Shown here: positions 34,201 to 45,590 of the stretch, in pieces
How positions within the stretch are numbered: position 1 is the stretch's first letter
How the letters are laid out: every line of letters starts with the position of its first letter
Assembly: GCA_025345505.1 (NCBI GenBank)
Contig: JANVCC010000130.1
Span: forward strand, 9,572,641 to 9,636,640
Direction of reading: 5' to 3'
DNA: 64,000 bases
Origin: Todiramphus chloris collaris
Lineage: Eukaryota > Chordata > Aves > Coraciiformes > Alcedinidae
Position numbers and translations under genes: made by a program
Notes under the pieces: generated by a model
Database searches by the model: none
The model's input: the letters and a program-made list of their open reading frames with translations, nothing else
What the model was told of the DNA's origin: nothing

Positions 34201-36534
34201 ACATGGCAAATGAAAAATAGTGAATGATTCCAACTGGTTACCTGAGTTATGCATCTGCGATCATTTGAAATATGCACACAAAGAGAAACTGATATACAAC
34301 AGTACAGTCATAGGCAGGGAAACAGAAGAAAGAAATCAGTAAAACAAAAGCAATTATTTCTCCAGAATTTTAGTTCACAGAATATTTTGTCAGAATCTGG
34401 TTTCAAAACTTCAGTGGTTGTTCTGTGGTTCCTGTTTGGGTCACCTTGTCTGTAAAGCTGATGAAACAGGCTTTGACTGTCAGCAGAAGTAGCCAGATGC
34501 TCCTGCCTCTGCCCTGTTTGCAGGTTACAAGGAGCATAGGGAAATACTCCAGGCTAACATCAGAAATAACAAAAACAGTCCCAGCACATACCTTCCAGGT
34601 GGTTTTTATGGGAACCAGTATTTAATGAGTGTGAAAAGCACTCAGTGTCTTGCCTTCCTCCACCACTGCCTCTTCTACCCTAGAAAACACAGCTACTTTT
34701 CTTTCTCCTAATGAGAGGGAATGACACCAGCAGCTCTTGATAATGAGAGATAGGGTGGGTGCATTGAAGTACCCACTGTGGTGTCACCAGAGCTATAGGC
34801 TTGTTTGGAAAAGAAGAGTAGCTCAGGTTACTGAAATATCTTTCTTATTTATATTTTGTGCATAATATTCACATGCACATATATCGAATGGCTTGTGAGA
34901 TGTTGCAGCACTACTTCTAAGTCAGGTTAAGGTGTCCTTAAGAAATACCTTAGCGTTTATTCTCTGAGATTTGGTTTGACTCCTTTGCAATTGCTGCAAG
35001 TAAAAATGTACAAATAACAGACAGGTTACAACAGCAGCTTGAACTAAGAGATTGTCTTGCTCTTTTCAAGTTTCTCTTTTTCTTTGGTTGTTCACATTTC
35101 TAGAACCTACAGACAGAAAATAAGATCTCTTTCAAGAAAAGCAGAATACTGCCTCTTTTTTCCAAGTCCTCTGTTCTTAGTGGGCGATGGACTGACTCTA
35201 CAGTAAGTCAGTACCTAACAAAAGTAAGGTACAGAAACAGTCTCTTGTGCTGTGCAATTTACTGTGTAATCCCTTGAGTACCATGCAGAATATCTCAGAT
35301 GGGCTGCCTTCCATTCCCACTCTTACCATATATCATATTTGATCTAAAAATGTTGTTCTGAGATAAACTGTTATACCACTGATGATGAAAAATGAACTTC
35401 ACTTTTACAGACTTAATATGCTGATAATCTTCTTTCCTTTCTTTATAAACCTTATTTCTTTAAAGGAGCTACCTGACCTTTCATACTCTTCAAAAAATGT
35501 GTGGCTCTTTCCTGAATGAAATAACCAGGGTTTCTGTCTGTGGTAATGCAAATTAAAATTAAATAAACCAAATCCTGGACTTCTAACCATCCTCAATTAA
35601 AGTTTTCTCTGTACCATTTTCATGTGTTATTCATGGAAGTTAGTAGAGAAGTGGTAGTCAAAACCACAGCATCCTTCAGAATCCTTAACTGTCATTAAAT
35701 TCCAGGGAAAAGTTTCTTCGCGACTTTCTCTGGACCAGTAAGCTTCCAAACTCATCAATGTTCATTTGTCTTTGCTGAACTGGCTGTAATGAGAGGTGGA
35801 TTTTCAACACTTACCTCAGCCTGAGCCAGGCAGAGGTTACTGTCTCTTTGAAATACCTTCTGGCAGACATGAATTCTAATCAGGCACAGATGATTTTTCA
35901 TTCACTGAAGACCTGAACCAAAATGCAAGAGGTGACAAAGCTCAATCTTGCTAATCTCCTTTCCTTACTTTGCTAAACTTAATCAGCAATTGCTGACACT
36001 GACCTTTCTTTCAATAACATCAGGAAAAGGATGATCCTACTGAATTCATTCCTTCCACCCTGATGAGGAAGCCTACACTTCCAGTGAAGTGTAGGATGCA
36101 GATAAGGACTTGCATTCCCTCCAATGATCAAACACAGGTGACCCTAATGACACCATTTGTGAGGTGGACAGAAAACAATGATTGAAATGTTGAAGTAGAA
36201 ATAAAGTGATCCCCACACTTGTGCAGAATCTTCCCTGCACCTCAAGGAAAGTTGGGGCGCAAAACTTTGCAGATAAATACAGAATAAAATTATTTTCTGG
36301 ACATTATAGGAGTTTATTTTTCTCAGGAACTTTTCTGAGCTTAATTGGAATGCATGAATTTTCACAAATGAATTAATACAGATTTTGTCCTGGTCATGTG
36401 TGATCTTATGATTCCAGAAGAGTAGTATACACTAATATGTCACATGTTGGCAATACAAAGCTCTGTTGACCTGTAACCAAGAAAACTTGTGACACATGGT
36501 TTGCAAAATATTATAATGTGAGATTATAATTGGA
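31215..36534. other. Unique AT-rich non-coding sequence
   Basis: About 5.3 kb without recognised genes or transposons. A 24-bp microexon-like unit at 33898-33921 is described in the findings. A 99-codon open frame at 31323-31622 ends in TAG followed at once by AATAAA, without recognisable homology. Confidence 0.45.
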
Positions 36535-37412
36535 ATTAGAATCATAGGGGTTGGAAGGGACCTCTAGAGATCATCGCATCCAACCCCCTTGCCAAAGAAG
36601 GATCACTTAGGGCATGTTGTGCAGGAATGCATCCAGATGGGTTTTGAAGGTCTCTAGAGAAGATGACTCCACAACCTCTCTGGGCAGCCTGTTCCAGTGC
36701 TCCGTCACCCTCACAGTGAAGAAATTCCTCCTCATGTTGAGGTGGAACGTTCTGTACTCAAACTTATACCAATTGTTCCTTGTCCTGTTGCTGGACACTA
36801 TAGAAAAAGAGATTGTCCCCTTCCATTTGACACCCACCCTTCAGATATTTATGACATTAATAAGGTCCCCTTTCAGTCTTCTCAAGACTAAACAGTCCCA
36901 GTCCCCTCAGTCTTTCTTCATAGGGGAGATGCTCAAGTCCCTTAATCATCCTCGTAGCTCTCTGTTGGACTCTTTCCAGTAGATCCCTGTCTCTCTTAAA
37001 TTGGGGACCCCAAAACTGGACACAGTATTCCAGCTGTGGTCTCAACTAGGTCAGAGTAGAGGGGGAGGAGCACCTTCCTACACCTGCTGGGCACAGTTTT
37101 CTTGATGCACCCCAGGGTGTCATTGACCTTTCTGTCTGCAAGGCCACATTGCTGTCTCATGGATAATTTGCTGTCTACTAGGACTTCAAAGTCTTTCTCT
37201 GTGGTGCTGCTTTCCAGTAGGGCAGCCCCTAACCTGTACCAGTGCCTGGTGTTATTCCTCCCCAGATGCAGGACTCTACACTTGTCCTTATTGAACCTTC
37301 TAAGGTTTACCTTTGCCCAGCTCTCCAGCCTGTCCAGATCGTGTTGGATAGCAGCACAGCCTTCTGGTGTGTCAGCCACTCCTCCCAGTTTTGTAACATC
37401 AGCAATTAGTCT
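36535..37412 (-). mobile_element. 5'-truncated CR1 LINE (RT C-terminus and 3' end)
   Basis: The minus strand runs from the end of the RT catalytic region (LIADVTKLGGVADTPEGCAA, matching the CR1 FADDTKLGG region, at about 37358-37412) through [55 protein letters not shown] and FHLNMRRNFFTVRVTEHWNR, to the 3' end with CCCTTCCAACCCCTATGATT at about 36540-36560. The code is split over at least three frames (breaks near 37045 and 36857) and the active-site Asp pair is altered (FADD read as IADV). About 0.88 kb of the ~4.5 kb full element remains, the usual outcome of incomplete reverse transcription. The ATTCT terminal repeat is reduced to about one unit. Confidence 0.95.
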
Positions 37413-38394
37413 GACTTTCTGAAAAAAAATAATTGAACAGAATGCAAAATTTGGTATTCTGAGGTCCTCTTATATTCATGAGAGATTCACCCTCAAGTAA
37501 ACATAAAGATATCTCATTACCTTTCTCTTGGGATGCTTGGCAGCTACCTAAAAGACCACAAGACCTCATAATTATGGAAGAAACAAGGGGAGAGAGGGGG
37601 CTGAAACAGGCTTTGAAATACATTTGCATTCAAGAGAGATAAAAATGTCCCTCAAAGATGAAAATGGAGACACCAAGTCAAGATCTCACTCTTTAAGGTG
37701 GTAACCTGGAGAAGTAGTATTTTTTTCATGGGAGTTGTAAGTCCAGCACAGCTGCTCTTCCCTGCTTCCTCTCCCCAAAAGATATGAAAGCAAACTGAAT
37801 CAGGAGATTAAGCTATATTCTGAGCATGAGTGTTAGTGGGTTTGTTTTCCTCCTTTAAATGTGTCTTCAGCTTTGTAAATGAGAACATAGAGATTCTGAC
37901 TTCATAGTGACAACAAATCTAGGACATTGTAGGTAAAAAAAGAAAATTTGGTAGCTATTTTTGCAGGGATCCAGGAAAACTCTTCCTGAGAAGTGCTACT
38001 TACAACTTATAAAAGAGACAAGGCTACCACTGGCTGCAGGAGTAATCCTTATCAATGGATCATCTTTCTGTCCAGTCCAGGCATCTTTTGTAGGATTTCA
38101 TTTAAGTTGTTTACAGCATAGATACTTATGTCTAGGCTCTTTATCTAACTTCCCTGGGAGGCTGAGAGAGAAAGAAAAAAGGCACTGACTAATTCAGTTA
38201 CACTCAAGGAGACATTTACAGAGATCAGGACTATTTGCCCACTGACAATGTCTGTTTCTGTCCAGCAAGTATAAAATGAGTCCAGGATAAATACCTGGCA
38301 AACATCTAGAACTAAACAAAATTAATCCCACCCTTCACTTCAGCAGGTCCTGTATTAATGAATAGATCACAGGCATAGGAATAACTAGATTGTG
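37413..38394. other. Unique non-coding sequence
   Basis: No gene, RNA or transposon recognised between the CR1 copy and the C23 run. Confidence 0.5.
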
Positions 38395-38417
38395 CCCCCC
38401 CCCCCCCCCCCCCCCCC
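38395..38417 (+). repeat. Poly-C run (C23)
   Basis: Twenty-three uninterrupted C, the longest C/G mononucleotide run in the window, following TTGTG and preceding ATACGCATC. It could form i-motif or G-quadruplex structures; its true length may differ because such runs are prone to sequencing and replication slippage. Confidence 0.95.
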
Positions 38418-40209
38418 ATACGCATCTAAATATGCTTGTGTGAGAAAACAGTGAAAATATTATTCCATAGTTCCAGTCTCTCTCTGCATCTATGCCAAAA
38501 ATCCTCCATCTGCTGATGCAGCCATAAACCAGCTTACTGCTGCTGCAGAGGAGGAAGTCAACAGTTGCTGGATGTTTGCTGGCTGCCGCGTTCTTTGTGG
38601 CAGCAAACCAGATGGAGCACAGAAACTCAACAGGCTGTTTTGGCTTGTGGTCAGACTATGAAATAGTCCTATAAACTGGGCTGTAGCCAACTCTTCTTCT
38701 CATGTCAGGTGTCGAGGGAAAAAGTCAGACAGGCCTGTGTTTTGTTTTGTCTTGCCTAATCCCACCCTCTCAGACTAAGACAGGCGTTTTTCTTTCATCA
38801 CTCTCCCTAGCCACCTTTCCTGCTCTGCTAGTATGTTTTTTTTTTCCCCATATAAATATATATATGTCCTTTCTCAAACAGAGCAATCTGAGTATTAGCA
38901 TAGAAATGATACCAAGAAGTATAAGAAAAAGCCATTTCCTTTACCCTCTCCTTGCAATTATGGTTTAACTGCTTCAATAAACAACAAAATCATTCCCTGC
39001 ACACATCATTACCACTCAAAAGATCAAAATTGTCTGACTATCAGAAAGAAAGAAAAAAACCCAACCATGACACCACACAGAGGAGTAGCTTCTGCATGCA
39101 CCCATCCAATCTAAATTCCAGCACTTGGCCACTCCTTGCTAAGAAATGTCTCAGGATGCTGCTTCCCTCCCTTTGCCCAAACAACCCTGGAGGTGCTGAA
39201 GAAAGAGGAAGGAAAGGTAAAAAGAGGTAATTAAAAACCAAATAAAGAAGAGTGGGAAAAGACTCTTTCTGCAACCTTCCTGGAGCCTGGGAAAATCGAG
39301 TAGTATCTAATGTGATTTCCAGAAAAAGGGAAGAGACCTGGAAAGGGCCAGTACTTTAGTGCCTGAGCCGTTTTTCAGTTCTGCGGTCCCTGCATTATTG
39401 CACAGGAGAATGTGTTTTGATTTGCACTGGGGAGTGCTAGTTTATTATCCCAAAGATTGTGTTAGACATCTTCATTATAGAAACAATAGATTCATTTACC
39501 TTTTGTGAGGCAAGTTTTAAGAGCAGCCTATTGCTTCCTGTACGTTTGATGAAAACGCATTTAGACTATTTTCTCTAAACACAGGTTTATTGGATAGCTC
39601 CTATGGCCTAATTATAACATTTCATTCCACCTAAAATTGAACTCAAGGAAGCTCCATTATCCCCGGATTGTTCAGGGCTTGGTAGAGCAGAGTCACTTTC
39701 CTGATTGAGGCCTCACTGCTCTATTATGATGCAAATTCTGTTAGAATAAGAATAGGAAAAGTGTTACTCATTGATTGTGACTCTGAAGCTATTTTATAAG
39801 CAATATGTGATAGTTTGCACTGAGTTTTGCACAGCTCTTCAGAGCATATCTGCAATAGTACCTATCTTATGCATAATGCTATATATAAGACACACGATTT
39901 TTCTCGAGGCTGCCCTGTACTTTGTGTGTACATCTACACTCGTTTGATAAAATAACCCTAGGTATGTCATCCAGAGCTCATGTTACTGTTGAAAGCTCTG
40001 GCCATCTTTGATGTTCCTCAACTTGCAGGGAGGTTGCTGGCTGGCAAATCAGCTCCAGCAGCACTAACCAGAAAATCCAGGCTGCACACAAAGGACTCTT
40101 CAGGCCTTCACATCTGACCTTTGCTGGACCAAGTCAAAACCATGCAGGCCTCAGTTATTTGGAACAATTTGCTGCGTCTCACATTCTATCTGCCTTGTGT
40201 TTTCTGTGG
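38418..40209. other. Unique AT-rich non-coding sequence
   Basis: Contains a T-run followed by ATAAATATATATATG at about 38835-38866. No gene or transposon recognised. Confidence 0.5.
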
Positions 40210-40266
40210 TTTGTTTTGGTTTTTTTTTTGTTGTTGTTGTTGTTTTTTGTTTTTTTTTTTTTTTTA
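40210..40266 (-). repeat. (TTG)n/poly-T low-complexity tract
   Basis: A T-rich stretch with five TTG units in the middle and long T-runs on both sides. It has the same composition as the window's A/C tracts but in the opposite orientation. Confidence 0.9.
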
Positions 40267-40492
40267 AACCAGCAATGTAGTACAAAAATATGGACATTTT
40301 CCCCAACCTTGTTTGGATATAAAGGGATATCCTAAGAGATTAGATAACTACGTGGGCTGAACATGCTTCTTGACACAATTTGTCCTCATGAGAACACTTG
40401 ACTTGTCAAAAGTAAACACTTACAAGACACTGTATGTGACCAGTATAACTCCATCACTTCACTGGCTCTATTATTTTTAAATAATAATTATT

Positions 40493-40870
40493 AAGGACAG
40501 GCTGAGGGAGTTGGATCTGTTCAGCTTGGAGAAGAGAAGGCTCTGGGGAGACCTTATAGCAGCCTTCCAGTACCTGAAGGGGGCCTGCAGAAAGCTGGAG
40601 AGTGACTTTTTGTAAGGGCATGTGGTGATAGGACGAGTGACAGTTGTTTAAAACTAGAGCAGGGTAGATTTAGACTAGGCATTAGGAAGAAGATCCTTAC
40701 TATGAGGGTGGTGAGACACTTGAATGGGTTGCCCAGAGAAGTTGTGGATGCCTCATCCTCTCCTTGGAAGTCCAGGCTGGATGAGGTTCTGAGCAACTTG
40801 GTCTAGTTGGAAGTGTCCCTACCCATGGCAGGATGATCTTTAAGGTCCTTCCACCTCAAGCCATTCTATT
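40493..40870 (+). mobile_element. 5'-truncated CR1 LINE (3' end)
   Basis: Starts AGGACAGGCTGAGGGAGTTG and continues through TTCAGCTTGGAGAAGAGAAG, CCTTCCAGTACCTGAAGGGG, GGTTGCCCAGAGAAGTTGTG and AGGATGATCTTTAAGGTCCT to CCATTCTATT. It carries the last ~85 codons of the CR1 RT region (conceptual [20 protein letters not shown]) plus the 3' UTR, in + orientation. Stops and frameshifts are present. Only one copy of the ATTCT terminal repeat is left. AT-rich sequence on both sides obscures any target duplication. Confidence 0.95.
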
Positions 40871-43800
40871 AAAAAAATGAAGTTGTCTCCTATTACTGCA
40901 CACTGCTTTGTTTTTATAACTTGTGTGTTTCTTATGCTATTGTCCCAGTGTAGTTGCAAAATCTGTAGTATTAGGAAACCCAACTATTAATTTGTTGGGA
41001 TATGCCCAGCTCAGCTAGGCTGGAAGAGAAGTCACAAGGCTGCTTGAATTAGTTTGTAGTTTCTTTTGACTTTGAGGTTTGAGGGCTTGGGGTTTTTTTT
41101 CATCATGTTGGTAACTTGACACCTTCTTCTGTATTTGGAATGGTTTTGGGAAATGAAGATGAGTCACAAAGCTGAAGTCATCAGTTGATTTCTCTGCTTA
41201 ACCGTTATGACCAGATTTGTTTACTCTCTTGTGATTGCAGAGTCTCTTACTATGGGTGATGTGTATGTCAGAAAGAATGTGATTTAAATTTTATATCCCA
41301 TGGTAAATAGGGATTTCTTTAGAGACAATAACTGCACAAAGCCACGTTTCCATCACTCTGCAGGTGTAATTATGTCAGACTGATAAGGGAAACAGATGTA
41401 CTAAATGGATCACTCAGAATTTAAGGTGATGGTTCATAACCAAAGTGGTGATAAACACTACTGATTATGATAAAAGAGGCTCGATATTTGTGCTTCCAGA
41501 GAAGGTAAAACTATTTTCAAATAAGCTATTTCTGGGGCAATGATATATTTTCCCTGAACGATGCTTTGAATGAATCTTCTATACAGTTGTTTGAGTTAAA
41601 GTTTTTGAAATATCTTAAATTTCTATATAAAATTTTATTAACTTTTTATATACAGCTTACACTCTGAATTTTCTGGATCTGATGAGAACTACAATGGTAG
41701 TACAGTAATTGTTTTCTCAGCTTTTGGGTACCAGCCCGCACATTCTGTTCTAAATGAAATGTTCTTCCTTTTTTTGATGTAAATTGTTCATATTTGAGCA
41801 CTTAAAAAAGCCTGGCAAGATGCATTTTACATCTTAAGTATGACAGACACCTGTCAGTTTTTCCAAGGATTTGCTAATACTTTCATTAATTTCTAAATCT
41901 TCTTTAGAACTCCCTTCTAAGAGCAGAAGCCCCTGGGTCAGGCAAAGTCAGTGGTACATGGTGACCAGTGAAGGTGAAGTCTCAGCAGTGCCCCATCATG
42001 TGAGGAGCACAAGGCAGTCAGTGGTGCAGCTGCTATGTAATTTGCAGTTGCTTTATTAGCTGAATGGGGTATGTGGTGGTCTATGTAACAGTCATTTCAG
42101 GAGTAACTGCAGAGGTGTGAAAAGTGGCCCCATCTGTGTTGTTTAGCCTTTCAACATGAACTTTCACCCCATTTCACAAAAAGAGTCTGCGAATGTCTCT
42201 AATCCAATTCATTGCAAACTCGCCTGGGTTATGACTTGCCTTTGCTAGTAATCTGCTTGCTATTACTCCAAAGTGGAATTGGAGTCCTTGTGTGATCCTT
42301 CGCAGCATCTCATAACCTCCAGCTTGGTAATGTCGTAGACTATTCTGTTTAGATCCAGAGGAACTCCAATAGGTGAGACTATGCTATACAAAGGAAGTCA
42401 AAATAGACCATATGCCAGAGAAGTCTGCTTTAAAAACTTCAGTGTTCCTACCATAGCTCTGACAGTTCTACCTCACACAACAAAATGCCAGTTACATGAA
42501 AATTTCTGATAAAATTGCAAAAGCTGCAAGAGCTCTGAGATGAGGTTTTGTACCAGTAACAATGAACAATACAGACAATGAACAACATTTTCTTTCTGTT
42601 AGGGCAAAAAAGAAATCTCAGCATGGGCAACTTTGGAAAGAAAAAGCCTCCACTGTGCCTAGCTTGGTGCAATTAAAGGTGCTTATGAGCCCTCTTTGGC
42701 CTGGGACTCTCATGCATCAAAGAAGTTAATTCTCCTCTCCCTTTTTTTTTTTTTTCCTCTGTGCCTTCCTGGTTGTGTTCCACCTAGAAGTCAGAGGGGA
42801 CACATGGGTACAAGTGTAATCACATGGTCTCAAAGGTCCCCACAAAACAGAGTAATGCTCTATAGATGGATGATGAAGTTTTATTATGGAGAAATCCCAA
42901 TTCATCAACATATCGGCAACCAATTTAATACTAAATACTTTGCTGTAGTCTTACTTTCAGCATCTGCAAGAGCTGAGGGCTGGGCAGAACACATCTGAAG
43001 ATCATAAGTCATCAGCCCTCCTAATACCTGGAGTGGGTGCCTATCACCTGGACTTTTTTCTATTTAATTCTATGGACTTTGAGTAAAGCTTTTAAGCTGC
43101 TCCCAAGAACCAATTATTTCTCAGTCCTCAGCAGCAATATGTAGCTTTAGCCAAAAACACAGCTGTGCTCTGCAATGAAGACTGAGAGACACCAGTAACC
43201 ACAATTAAAAAAAATATTACTTCCCTTAGAAGGTCAGATCACTTAATATGGCAACCTCAAGTGTTAATGTAACACTACTACAAATTAAAGCTTACAGTTA
43301 CTGGAAGAAGAAAATAGTTGGGAGATGTACCTTCTTTCCCTCTCTGGCCCTTAAATGGACAAAAGCAACAAGGACAGGTATAAGCATCCTCCTGAGAGTG
43401 AGACGAAATTCCTATCTATACCCAAGGTCTTCTTAAGGAATAGGTGCTGATGGCCATTTATGGCTTTAAAGTCAACTGCTGTTGCTGTGACAATTGGTGA
43501 CTGACCAACAGTCCTGAGTTGCATGGTACTGACTTGAAGTTGACTCAGGCCAGTGACTGAAACTAGTGTGTCCACAAAGATGGCTGTTATTCTCAGAGTC
43601 ACTTTGTCTCCCATTTTCTTCTGTGTAGTACTCTGGACCACCATACCCCATCTTTGTCAACAGCTTCCTCCAAATGCCTGTGTCCCCAGCCCAAACAGCC
43701 TGCACCAATATGAGTGCAAACATTCTCTCACCATGCTTTCTGTCCCTGAATTCCACCACCTGAAGGTCCAGCAACATTCAGTCTGATTCTCCTCACCTGT

Positions 43801-45540
43801 TTCCTCTTCACATTGGTCCCACAAAAGCATTTTGCTTCTAGGAAGTTGAGAACTTTCAGGGTGGAGACAAGAGTGAGTAAAGGCAGAGGTAAGTTGGATG
43901 TCTCCTGAAATTTCTCACTTTCTTGTTTTCCAGTGCCCAGGATGCATCTTGAGCTGCTCTTCCTTTACATCTCATGTGTCTACTTGCAGGCTTTACCTTA
44001 TTGATTGAGTCAGACAGTCCTCCAATCAAGTATCTCCAATCTCTTTAAAAGTAAACTCTGTTAGGAGACTGAGTCTTCCTCCAGATTTCTCTCCATCAAT
44101 GTTCATGAGGTTTTTCTTGTCTTTCTGCTGTCCCGCTCCTCTGACATGCATCTTGGTGGACACTGGGGCCTCCAACAAATTTAAAGTATAAGAAAAAATG
44201 ATGAAAGAAGAATTAAAATAGTAGAGGTTTGAACTCCTGAAAGCAGTTTGACATGCAAAAGTCTTCCATTGTATAACCATCCTGCCAGATAAATTCTGCA
44301 GAAATACACTCAAGCTGCATCCTGGACAAACAACCCAGAGCAGTGCAGCGCACACATGTAGCTCTTTGATTTCTCTGCAGCTGCTCACTCCAGGAACCTC
44401 TGGTTTTCTTCACCTCAGGGCAGGATGACTGGACAGATTGCTGGACTGAAATTTGTGACTGAGATAGAAATAGGCTTATGTAGCATATCCTGACTATTCT
44501 TCTTCAAGAAGCAGGCATTGTACTTAAGAGTGAGATATCACCCTGGTGTGAAAACACATTCATGGTCTTCACCCTTTGTAGAAGAGGGAGTTTCCTTAAC
44601 CAGGCTTGGAAATGGCAAATGCAACAAGGCAGTAATTTTTTGAAAGACAGGAAACGAAAAGGAAAGGAGTATGATTGTGATTCTGTACCCTTTCCTTCCA
44701 AATTGAACACATTTTGTGAAATTACCATAACGACGGTTATGCTGGACTGTGCTAACTGTTTTCAGTTCTACTGCCTTTTCATAACTGTGCATGTCTGTGG
44801 CTTAGCTGTGTGTGCCTTTGTTAGGAGCTTACTAGATCTGCAGTGCAATTCATACCTCCATCAGCTTATTCTCATTTTTCTCTATGTTTCTCAGTACTGC
44901 TGGTTTCATCTTTAGTTAATATTGGTGCAGTAATTGATACACGGAAAAACCCCCTGATTCATAATGACTGCTGGAGTTCAACATCTCATATACTTTTTCT
45001 CTGCTGTCAGTCAATCTGTCACTCATTTTTTAGGCAGGCCTGTAGCAGAGGTTAAAACCAACTTATTTTCAATGCTAACTGAGAGAAATAGATTGAAGCC
45101 TCTCTATTTCTGGAAATGGAAAGATAGTTACACAGTGAAACAGTCTGGAAACAGCAAAAGTCTTCCTTTGCCTTTGTGGCCCTAGTTGTGTAATTTCTTC
45201 TTTCTTTCCAGCAGATTCATAATCTAAGTAGATACCCACAAAATCTTGTCTCTGTGACGTGGGAATCTCTTCCCAGCTGAGACTTCACGAAGCTTTTCTT
45301 CTCATTTTTGTCTTTGTAGGGAGATACCACTCTCGGAGTCAGAAATCCTTATCTTTGTGAATAACAACACCCTAACTCTCATTTGATTTTCTCACAGTTA
45401 GCTTGCTGCAAGTCCTTAGCCCTACTTCTGCCTGTGCTTGTACTTCATTGGCAGTTCACGAGTTTGCCTCCACCAGTACAGAGCTGTTTTGTTAGGCCAG
45501 GCTGAAGATCTTTGAGTTATCATTTCACAGAACTCTTAAA
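40871..45540. other. Unique AT-rich non-coding sequence
   Basis: About 4.7 kb without recognised transposon or gene. Contains T14 at 42742-42755. The 43250-43900 segment has overlapping minus-strand open frames of 97 and 101 codons and exon-like signals on both strands (see findings), but no recognisable product. Confidence 0.4.
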
Positions 45541-45590
45541 TAATTTCAAATAATATCAAATGATGAAAAATAACTTCAAATCATGTCAGA
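45541..45590 (+). repeat. Degenerate 10-bp minisatellite, five units
   Basis: Five consecutive 10-mers in register: TAATTTCAAA, TAATATCAAA, TGATGAAAAA, TAACTTCAAA and TCATGTCAGA. Each keeps T-A at the start and a CAAA-like end. Confidence 0.65.

Noticed and set aside
36607-37379. Minus-strand open frames with clear reverse-transcriptase similarity as host genes
   Set aside because: They are broken pieces of one CR1 copy, not separate genes.
43351-43644. Resemblance of ATAGATAGGAATTTCGTCTC (minus strand) to the CR1 stretch before the RT C-terminus
   Set aside because: Neighbouring sequence does not continue in CR1 order; the match is too short.
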